A DNA stretch of 20,113 nt, from assembly GCA_040880065.1 (NCBI GenBank), contig JBBDJE010000041.1, positions 1-20,113 of the forward strand, read 5' to 3'. The stretch comes from Abyssibius sp040880065. GTDB taxonomy: Bacteria; Pseudomonadota; Alphaproteobacteria; Rhodobacterales; Rhodobacteraceae. The notes under the pieces are model-generated. The model saw only the letters and a program-made list of their open reading frames with translations. It did not search any database and had not been told where the DNA came from. The stretch's first letter is position 1; each line of letters opens with the position of its first letter. A program made the translations under genes and the position numbers. Of the stretch, positions 14,355 through 20,113 are shown one piece after another.

Positions 14355-14461
14355 AGCCGCTTTTATTGGTCGTTGCGCTTGCCGCGTTGCTTGGCTGCGG
14401 CGTCAAGGGCGATCCGCTGGCGGGTGCGCCACAGCTCGAAGCGCAGCTGGCCGCGCCGTAA
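14351..14461 (+). CDS. lptM: Small lipoprotein, LptM (YifL)-like
   Basis: A 36-aa precursor, MKPLLLVVALAALLGCGVKGDP and onward. It has a signal peptide with lipobox LLGC (Cys16 lipidated), leaving a mature peptide of 21 residues that starts CGVKGDPLAGAP. E. coli LptM, which helps mature the LptD LPS translocon, starts CGLKGPLY after its lipobox, so the C-G-[LV]-K-G-x match supports the same family. Alphaproteobacteria commonly carry it between argH and lysA. Its ATG overlaps the argH TGA, so translation is coupled. Confidence 0.82.
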   Translation: MKPLLLVVALAALLGCGVKGDPLAGAPQLEAQLAAP

Positions 14462-14511
14462 ACCTTGTAGGGCCGAAGCAGAGAGGCTTGTGAATTGAAA
14501 GCATCAGCGCA

Positions 14512-14571
14512 AGACTACTCGCATCTATACTGGCCCGATAATACAAGACGTTTGTCTGTAGTCTGTTTTTT
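14512..14571 (+). terminator. Possible terminator after argH-lptM, with nested hairpins
   Basis: AGACTAC (14512-14518) pairs with GTAGTCT (14558-14564), followed by G and six T (14566-14571). A second short hairpin, AGAC-GTTT-GTCT (14546-14557), is nested just inside. The outer stem is only 7 bp with a 39-nt interior, so this is weaker than a textbook terminator. It is the first plausible stop for the argH-lptM transcript. The rest of the 282-nt gap to 14743 holds a GGGTT/AACCC hairpin (14671-14689) and AT-rich sequence (TATATAAAAAA) before the next gene, but no clear -35/-10 pair. Confidence 0.4.
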
Positions 14572-14743
14572 GTGTGCGTTTGGCCCAGAGAGTTAGCTGT
14601 TTTGCCCGACAACGCCTAATTCAGCGCGTTCCGGCAATGAATGCTGTAAAATTTCTTGCACGAACGACTTGGGTTTGCAATAACAACCCACGGCTGCAAT
14701 GCCGAATATATAAAAAACCATAGATGTATCAACAGGACAGACA

Positions 14744-15289
14744 ATGCTTAAACTTTTACTTGCGCTGACATTTGCCATTGGCATGAGCGGCGCCACCCAG
14801 GCCCAAACCGACCTTCGCGGCCCGGCGATTCTTACCGTATCGGGCAATGTTGCCAATTTTTCGCGCGGCGCGATGGACCCGGATTACGACAAATTTTTCG
14901 ATTATAATGGTGTGGAGTTCCATGCCGCAGCAGCATTCGATTATGCAACGCTGGCAACACTTGGCCAACTCACCTACACAACCGATTTTCCGCAAGGTGA
15001 CTCAAAGCATGCATTTGAAGGCCCGTTGCTGGCAGATGTTCTGCGCCTTGCCGGTGTAACTGGCACCACGATTTCGCTTCGCGCGCTGGATGGTTATGCA
15101 CTGGAACTGCCACTGGCCGAGTTGCTGGCCAAAGACCCGATTCTTGCGCTGAAACGCGATGGCATTTTCCTTGGCCTTGGCGATTTCGGCCCAAGCCATC
15201 TGGTGTTTGCCCGTGGCAGCCGCCCCGATCTGGATATGCTGGACGATACGACATGGATCTGGTCGGTTTTCCATATTGATGTGCAATAG
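14744..15289 (+). CDS. Secreted sulfite-oxidase-fold ('molybdopterin-dependent oxidoreductase') protein lacking the Mo-ligand Cys
   Basis: A 181-aa protein with a signal peptide (MLKLLLALTFAIGMSGATQAQ, cleavage near residue 20) and a single compact domain. The patterns FEGPLLADVLRLAGV, LDGYALELPLAELL and DTTWIWSVFHIDVQ match the small oxidoreductases of the sulfite-oxidase molybdopterin fold. There is no cysteine anywhere in the protein, so the thiolate that binds Mo in true members (YedY, sulfite oxidase) is missing. It is probably a periplasmic ligand-binding or sensor-partner protein rather than an enzyme. AGGAC lies about 6 nt before the ATG. The DUF2834 gene follows after 63 nt. Confidence 0.72.
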   Translation: MLKLLLALTFAIGMSGATQAQTDLRGPAILTVSGNVANFSRGAMDPDYDKFFDYNGVEFHAAAAFDYATLATLGQLTYTTDFPQGDSKHAFEGPLLADVLRLAGVTGTTISLRALDGYALELPLAELLAKDPILALKRDGIFLGLGDFGPSHLVFARGSRPDLDMLDDTTWIWSVFHIDVQ

Positions 15290-15310
15290 CATCGTTTGAC
15301 TTGAACGATC

Positions 15311-15358
15311 TGTCATGTCGCGCTAGGTCCGAGCCAAAGGGCCGGGGGCGACATGACA
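15311..15358 (+). repeat. 11-bp inverted repeat covering the DUF2834 start codon
   Basis: The left arm TGTCATGTCGC (15311-15321) is the exact reverse complement of the right arm GCGACATGACA (15348-15358). The 26-nt spacer can itself fold (GGTCC 15326-15330 with GGGCC 15339-15343, one G-U). The right arm contains the ATG of the DUF2834 gene, and the poly-G ribosome site lies just inside the loop. In mRNA the helix would block initiation. No T run follows, so it is not a simple terminator. Confidence 0.75.
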
Positions 15359-15670
15359 CATTCTCGAACAGTTTTTCTGGTTTTGGCGCTGGTCGGTGCG
15401 GCGGGGCCGCTCTATTTCATGTTTGGCTTTATGCAGGTCAACGGCTTTAGCTTTGGCGGTGTGTTCAACGCCTGGGGCGCCAATATGGCGACCCGCGGGC
15501 TGATGGTGAACATGCTGCTCTCTTGCCTCGTGCTCACGGTCTGGGCCGTGCTCGAAGCCCCTGCGCGGCGCGACTATCTTCCGCTTGTAGCCATTCCCGT
15601 GGCCTTTTATGTTGGCTTCTCTTGTGGCTTGCCGCTGTATCTTTACCTGCGCGCGCGCCCCCTTAATTAA
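15353..15670 (+). CDS. DUF2834 small membrane protein
   Basis: A 105-aa protein with three likely membrane helices: residues about 6-26 (TVFLVLALVGAAGPLYFMFGF), 49-67 (RGLMVNMLLSCLVLTVWAVLE) and 75-98 (YLPLVAIPVAFYVGFSCGLPLYLY). The amphipathic loop with GFSFGGVFNAWGAN between the first two is typical of the DUF2834 family, whose function is unknown. The GGGGG run before the ATG can act as a weak ribosome site but is part of the hairpin at 15311-15358. It may be co-transcribed with the preceding Cys-free periplasmic protein, as both locate to the envelope. Confidence 0.8.
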   Translation: MTHSRTVFLVLALVGAAGPLYFMFGFMQVNGFSFGGVFNAWGANMATRGLMVNMLLSCLVLTVWAVLEAPARRDYLPLVAIPVAFYVGFSCGLPLYLYLRARPLN

Positions 15671-15684
15671 GCATCGGGCTGAAA

Positions 15685-16953
15685 ATGGACCATTTCCAAT
15701 ACCAATCCGGTGAACTTTGTGCCGAAGGCGTCGCCATTGCCGATATTGCGCGCGCGGTCGGCACGCCGTTTTACGTTTATTCAAGCGCGACGCTCACTCG
15801 CCATTATCAGGTGTTTCAAGAGGCGCTTGCGGGAATGGACCATCTCATCTGCTATGCGATGAAGGCCAATTCCAACCAGGCCGTGCTGCGGCTTATGGCC
15901 AGCTTGGGCGCAGGCATGGATGTCGTTTCGGGTGGTGAATATGCGCGTGCCAAGGCGGCCGGTGTGCCGGGCGAGCGCATTGTCTTTTCCGGTGTTGGCA
16001 AAACCGCCGATGAAATGCGCATGGCGCTTGCGGGCGGTGTGCGCCAGTTCAACGTGGAAAGCGAGCCGGAATTGCTGGCGCTGGATGCGGTGGCAAGTGC
16101 AATGGGCCTACGCGCGCCAATCACCATTCGGGTGAACCCGGATGTTGATGCCAAAACCCACGCCAAAATCGCCACCGGAAAATCCGAGAATAAATTCGGC
16201 ATACCGATTGCTCGCGCCCGCGAAGCTTATGCGCAGGCCGCCACGCTCAAAGCTGTCGAGATTGTGGGCATTGATGTGCATATCGGCAGCCAGCTTACCG
16301 CGCTTGCCCCTTACGAGGCGGCTTTCACCAAGGTGGCCGAACTGTGCGAAACATTGCGCGCCGATGGCCACAGCATCCGAAGGCTCGACCTTGGCGGCGG
16401 GCTTGGCATTCCGTACGAGCGTTCCAACAGCCTGCCGCCGCTTCCGCTTGAATATGGTGAGGTCGTGCGCCGCACGCTGGGGCATTTGGGCTGCGAGATC
16501 GAGATCGAGCCGGGCCGTCTGATTGCGGGAAATGCCGGGCTGCTGGTGGCGGGTGTAACCTATGTCAAACAAGGCGAGGGGCGGGACTTTCTGATACTCG
16601 ATGCCGCCATGAACGATTTGCTCCGCCCGGCCATGTATGACGCCTATCACGAGATTATCCCCGTGGCGGAAACCGCGCCGGGGGTGGAACTCCAGCCCAT
16701 AGATATTGTTGGCCCGGTCTGCGAAACCGGCGATACCTTTGCGCGCCAGCGCGCCATGCCCCTGCTTGCCGCGGGCGATCTGGTGGCGTTTCGCACGGCG
16801 GGTGCTTATGGTGCGGTCATGGCCAGCGAATACAATACCCGCCCGATGATTCCCGAAGTTTTAGTGCAGGGCGATCAATTTGCCGTGGTTCGGGCACGTC
16901 CGAGCTTGGAAGAGATCATCAATCGGGATAGCATCCCGCCATGGCTGGCCTGA
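15685..16953 (+). CDS. lysA: Diaminopimelate decarboxylase
   Basis: LysA decarboxylates meso-diaminopimelate to lysine, a PLP-dependent fold-III cytosolic enzyme. The 422-aa product matches the usual length of about 420. Lys60 in YAMKANSN forms the PLP Schiff base. HIGSQ (199-203), DLGGGLGIPY (235-244) and EPGRLI (275-280) bind PLP phosphate and substrate. CETGD (346-350) supplies the catalytic Cys across the dimer, and AYGAVMASEYN is the C-terminal signature. The ATG at 15685 lies 14 nt after the DUF2834 stop with no strong Shine-Dalgarno. The last 13 nt overlap the next gene. Confidence 0.96.
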   Translation: MDHFQYQSGELCAEGVAIADIARAVGTPFYVYSSATLTRHYQVFQEALAGMDHLICYAMKANSNQAVLRLMASLGAGMDVVSGGEYARAKAAGVPGERIVFSGVGKTADEMRMALAGGVRQFNVESEPELLALDAVASAMGLRAPITIRVNPDVDAKTHAKIATGKSENKFGIPIARAREAYAQAATLKAVEIVGIDVHIGSQLTALAPYEAAFTKVAELCETLRADGHSIRRLDLGGGLGIPYERSNSLPPLPLEYGEVVRRTLGHLGCEIEIEPGRLIAGNAGLLVAGVTYVKQGEGRDFLILDAAMNDLLRPAMYDAYHEIIPVAETAPGVELQPIDIVGPVCETGDTFARQRAMPLLAAGDLVAFRTAGAYGAVMASEYNTRPMIPEVLVQGDQFAVVRARPSLEEIINRDSIPPWLA

Positions 16954-19406
16954 ACTCCCAAAAAAACGCGCCGCGCAAACCCGATTTTGCGCAGCTTGCC
17001 CCCTATTCCGGGCGGCTGTTCTTCACGCGGTTAACGCTTTGGGCCGAAACGCTGATCACCTCGTTCTGGCCACTGGCCAGCCTAGCCGCAGCCAGCGCCG
17101 CCATGCTTTTACTTCGGTTTGAGCAGTTTGTGCCGCAGGTTTATTGGCTTTTCATAGCAACTGGCGTGCTGGTTCTTGCCTTGGTGCTTGGCGGCATTGG
17201 CTTGCGCCGCGTCAAGCCACCCAGCCGGATTGATGCGATTCTGCGGCTCGATTCCGAATTGCCGGGCCGTCCGCTTACAGCCCTGCTCGACCGTCCTGCG
17301 CATTTGGGTGATGATCATATCAGCAAGAACCTGTGGCTGGCACATACTGCCGCAATGCGCCAGGCGGCGGCGCGTGCGCGGGTGCCAAAACCGGTGGTAA
17401 ACCTGCGCGAACGTGACCCGAACGGGCTGCGCCTGCTGGCCGCAACCGCGCTGGGTGTGGCGCTGGTCTTTAGCACCCTGCCCGTCGCCAATACGCAAAG
17501 CGGCGGCCCCGCTGGCACTGCCTTGGCCGCCATCCCCGCGGCAAGCTTTGAAGCTTGGGCCCGCCCGCCCGCCTATACCGGCCTGCCGGTCATGTATCTT
17601 TCGCCCGAAAACCTTGCCAAAGCATCGCTGGAACTGCCCATCGGTTCCGAGTTCACGCTTCGGCTTTATGGCATTGGTGATTTTGCACTGGAAGACGGGG
17701 CAAGCGGGCAAAACCTGTCACTTGCACCCGATGCGTTTGACCTTGGCTTCAACATCGCGCAATCGGGCCGCGTAACCCTGCGTAACGGCGGCGATCTGAT
17801 GGGTGACTGGCGCATCACCGCGCGTGCCGATACGCCACCGCTGCTGCAATCTGACGCCACAATCGCCAAAAGCCGCGGCGGCGCGATGGAGCTGGAATTC
17901 ACCGCGCAGGATGATTACGCCATCACTGGCGGCAGCTATATGATCACCCTTGATCTCGGAGCAGTCGACCGCCGCTTTGGCCTTGTCGCCACGCCCGATT
18001 TGCCCGCGCCCTTGACCGGCCGGTTGCCGCTGCCGTTTCGGGGCGGCCGGGCCGATATTAAGGAAATGCTGGAAGCCGATTTCAGCCAGCACCTGTTTGC
18101 CAACCTGCCGGTGGTGATCACGCTTGAAGTGGCCGACGGGGCGGGCCAACTGGCCGAACTCACCCGGCATGATGTGCTGCCCGCGCGCTCGTTCTTTGAC
18201 CCGCTTGCCGCCGCCATCATTGAACAGCGGCGCGATCTGCTATGGGCCCCCGACAATCTGCGCCGTGTCAACGAGGTGCTCCGCGCCATTTCGTTTGAGC
18301 CCGAGCCAGGCCTGTTCCCCAGCGCCAGCAGCTACCTGCTCACCCGCGTTGCCATCCGCCGCATGGGCTATATGGCCGAAGACGGGCTGAGCGTGGCCGA
18401 GCGTGATGAGATTGCCGCGCTGCTCTGGGATGTTGCGGTGATGATTGAAGCGGGTGATCTTTCCAGCGCCGAAGCGCGCTTGCGCCGCGCACAGGAGCGC
18501 CTGCGCGAGGGGCTTCAAAACAACGCGACCCCGCAGGAACTGGCGGATTTGACCGACGAGTTGCGCGAAGCGATTGACGAGTATTTGCAGCAAATGGCCC
18601 GCGAAATGCAGCAAAACGGCGACCAGCAACAGGCTGAAAACCAGCAAAGTGGCCCGACAATGTCTCAAAACCAGTTGCAGGAATTGCTCGACCGTATTGA
18701 AGAGATGAACCGTAACGGCCAGCGCGACGAGGCACAGCGCCTGCTCGACCAGCTTAACCAGTTCATGGAAAACATGCAGATGACCCAGCAGCAAACACCG
18801 GGTGGTCAGGGCGCGCCGGGCGAAGGTGTGCAAGACACGCTGCGCCAACAGCAGGAACTGTCCGACGATGCTTTCCGCCGGTTACAAGAAGAGTTCCGCG
18901 AAAACGGTCAGGGTGGCAACGGGCAAACCCAAAACCCCGAAGGCGAGCCCGGCGCGCCACCAACCAGCGAAGAGCTTTCAGAGCGGCAGGAAGCCTTGCG
19001 CGAGTTTATGCGCCGCTTGCAGGACGATGGTGCCGATGCCGAAGCCCTGCGTGAGGCCGAACGTAACATGGCCGAAGCCCGCGACCGGCTACGTGAGGGC
19101 GATCTTTCCGGCGCCTTGGACGAGCAGGCGCAAGCCATGGAAAACCTGCGCCGCGGCATTCGCGAGCTGGAAGCGCAAGACCGCGCCGGCAATAACGGTG
19201 AAGACAACCCCGCCAACGCCCGCGACCCGCTTGGCCGCCCCGTGGGCAATGAGGGTGGTATGGATCAGGGCGAAACCGCTGTGCCCGACCAGAACGCTTC
19301 GGAACGCGCCCGTGAACTGCTTGAAGAAATCCGCCGCCGCGCCGCTGACCGCCTGCGCCCGCAAGGCGAGCGCGACTATCTGCAACGGCTGCTCGATCTG
19401 TTTTAG
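16941..19406 (+). CDS. TIGR02302/DUF4175 family large membrane-anchored protein
   Basis: An 821-aa protein of unknown function, common in Alphaproteobacteria next to lysA. Membrane segments are near residues 38-58 and 66-86, with a third at 162-180. A large presumably periplasmic part follows. The first section (about 195-430) is beta-rich. The second (about 480-800) is helical and strongly Gln/Asn/Glu-rich, with repeated RLREG, ALREAERNMAEARDRL and EELSERQEALREFM heptads and a Q-rich tract around 560-625. This suggests an elongated coiled-coil envelope protein. The ATG at 16941 lies inside the lysA end. The stop overlaps that of the gene on the other strand. Confidence 0.88.
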   Translation: MAGLNSQKNAPRKPDFAQLAPYSGRLFFTRLTLWAETLITSFWPLASLAAASAAMLLLRFEQFVPQVYWLFIATGVLVLALVLGGIGLRRVKPPSRIDAILRLDSELPGRPLTALLDRPAHLGDDHISKNLWLAHTAAMRQAAARARVPKPVVNLRERDPNGLRLLAATALGVALVFSTLPVANTQSGGPAGTALAAIPAASFEAWARPPAYTGLPVMYLSPENLAKASLELPIGSEFTLRLYGIGDFALEDGASGQNLSLAPDAFDLGFNIAQSGRVTLRNGGDLMGDWRITARADTPPLLQSDATIAKSRGGAMELEFTAQDDYAITGGSYMITLDLGAVDRRFGLVATPDLPAPLTGRLPLPFRGGRADIKEMLEADFSQHLFANLPVVITLEVADGAGQLAELTRHDVLPARSFFDPLAAAIIEQRRDLLWAPDNLRRVNEVLRAISFEPEPGLFPSASSYLLTRVAIRRMGYMAEDGLSVAERDEIAALLWDVAVMIEAGDLSSAEARLRRAQERLREGLQNNATPQELADLTDELREAIDEYLQQMAREMQQNGDQQQAENQQSGPTMSQNQLQELLDRIEEMNRNGQRDEAQRLLDQLNQFMENMQMTQQQTPGGQGAPGEGVQDTLRQQQELSDDAFRRLQEEFRENGQGGNGQTQNPEGEPGAPPTSEELSERQEALREFMRRLQDDGADAEALREAERNMAEARDRLREGDLSGALDEQAQAMENLRRGIRELEAQDRAGNNGEDNPANARDPLGRPVGNEGGMDQGETAVPDQNASERARELLEEIRRRAADRLRPQGERDYLQRLLDLF

Positions 19407-20113
19407 AACAACCCGCCGATGGTTGCGCGCAGGCTGTCAACCGTGGCGACAATGCCGTTCACCACGCCTGCGCTGGCGGGCAGGGCAGAAATGATTTCAG
19501 CCGGAAAGAAATAGCCCACCGCAAGCATGGCACAAAGCAGCACCGCGATGACCAGACCCAAACGGCCCGAACGGTGCGACGTACCTTCGCCGTGCTCCTT
19601 GGCTGCATTGGTTTTGGCCGGCTTGGCGGCTTTGCCGCGCTTTCCACCCTTTTCATCGCGCAGGCTGGCGCGCAATTCGTTAATACTATCCTGACCCGCC
19701 TTGTTATTGGTGCGCAGTAATTCCGCGCGGATATTGGCGAGCATTGCCTCTTCATCCGCAACGGCTGCCTTGGCCTTGGGCTCGGCATTCTGCGGCTCGT
19801 CTTCATGTCGCGCTCGGCGTGCATCATCCAGCGCAACGGGCTCGGCCGGTACTTTCTTTGGCGCAAATTTCTGCACGGCCTTTAGCTCGGCAATTGCATC
19901 TGTCAGCTTGCGGGTTGCGCGCGCATCCTCGCCCTTGGCCGAGCCGCTGGTTTGCGGCGGTTCGGGATGGCCGGATGTGGGTGGCATATAGTGCGGCACC
20001 GGATCTGCGTCGGGTTCCGGCGCGGGCGCGAAATCCGGCGCGGGTTCCAGCTCTGGCGCAGGCTCGAATGGCTCTTCGGCTTCTTCCCACTCAAAGCCAT
20101 CATCATCGCTTGC
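19403..20113 (-). CDS. Single-TM acidic protein, 5' end outside the window (possible MJ0042-type zinc-ribbon protein)
   Basis: The frame is open to the right edge, so the N-terminus is missing; 236 residues are visible. The first 50 are acidic and proline-rich (PAPELEPAPDFAPAPEPDADP). A charged region with DEEAMLANIRAELLR follows, then a Lys/Ala-rich linker (GGKRGKAAKPAKTNAAK). One membrane helix, RLGLVIAVLLCAMLAVGYFF, precedes a short C-terminal tail ending SLRATIGGLF. Rhodobacterales proteins with an N-terminal MJ0042 zinc ribbon have this tail layout and sit beside the lysA/TIGR02302 genes; the ribbon itself would lie beyond 20113. The family call is therefore inference. A start at an internal GTG (19999) or ATG (19987) is unlikely. 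Confidence 0.7.
   Translation of the reverse strand, partial: ASDDDGFEWEEAEEPFEPAPELEPAPDFAPAPEPDADPVPHYMPPTSGHPEPPQTSGSAKGEDARATRKLTDAIAELKAVQKFAPKKVPAEPVALDDARRARHEDEPQNAEPKAKAAVADEEAMLANIRAELLRTNNKAGQDSINELRASLRDEKGGKRGKAAKPAKTNAAKEHGEGTSHRSGRLGLVIAVLLCAMLAVGYFFPAEIISALPASAGVVNGIVATVDSLRATIGGLF

Noticed and set aside
14700..14743. TATATAAAAAA as the -10 of a promoter for the Cys-free periplasmic protein, or a ModE-type site
   Set aside because: No -35 element lies at a workable distance and the ModE consensus is not met.
15311..15358. The inverted repeat as a known riboswitch (SAM-II, preQ1 or Moco)
   Set aside because: None of the conserved core sequences of these classes is present; only a simple stem with an internal stem is seen.
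1..20113. CRISPR arrays, tRNA/rRNA genes, IS elements, toxin-antitoxin or phage-defence genes
   Set aside because: No spaced direct repeats, cloverleaf, transposase or defence-type domains were seen on either strand.

Overview
The window looks like chromosomal DNA from an alphaproteobacterium of the order Rhodobacterales. Base composition is high-GC. The run argH - lptM-like lipoprotein - (insert) - lysA - TIGR02302/DUF4175 gene - acidic single-TM protein on the opposite strand, the PhaR-type PHA regulator and the TPR-ispE pair all fit that group. This assignment rests on family recognition and gene order from memory; no database search was run. No tRNA, rRNA, CRISPR array, IS element or phage gene was seen.

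Layout. (1) 1-3907: a TPR protein fragment that overlaps ispE (+), a long-chain polyprenyl diphosphate synthase (-), then a DUF2007 protein, an N6-adenine-type methyltransferase and a 55-aa DUF465/YdcH protein (+). (2) 3915-6790: an EamA transporter, a class I glutamine amidotransferase and a sugar-transfer-type ATP-grasp protein, all on the minus strand. (3) 6802-10919: a PHA (polyhydroxyalkanoate) block. On the minus strand, in transcription order, it holds a 47-aa small ORF, a short PhaC-like alpha/beta hydrolase with a Cys nucleophile, phaA, phaB and an intrinsic terminator. phaR is divergent on the plus strand, and a TTGC/GCAA-rich operator candidate lies between. (4) 10916-14461: an EAL-domain c-di-GMP phosphodiesterase (-), tag (+), a TlpA-like thioredoxin (-), argH and an LptM-like lipoprotein (+). 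(5) 14462-15670: a lower-GC intergenic stretch, a Cys-free secreted protein of the sulfite-oxidase-like fold and a DUF2834 membrane protein. This looks like a small cassette lying between argH-lptM and lysA. (6) 15685-20113: lysA, a large membrane-anchored TIGR02302 protein and the C-terminal part of a single-TM acidic protein running off the right edge.

How the genes work together. ispE supplies MEP-pathway precursors and the polyprenyl synthase uses their products for the quinone side chain. phaA and phaB make (R)-3-hydroxybutyryl-CoA from acetyl-CoA, PhaR senses PHA and represses, and the PhaC-like enzyme would act on the polymer or the CoA thioester. argH and lysA complete arginine and lysine synthesis.

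The most interesting signals are: the PHA block with its overlooked small ORF carrying a C8 tract; an 11-bp inverted repeat that buries the start codon of the DUF2834 gene; four of five convergent gene pairs ending in the same 4-nt YTAR stop-stop overlap; an in-frame stop in what reads as a continuous TPR array at the left edge; and a Cys-free relative of molybdopterin oxidoreductases.
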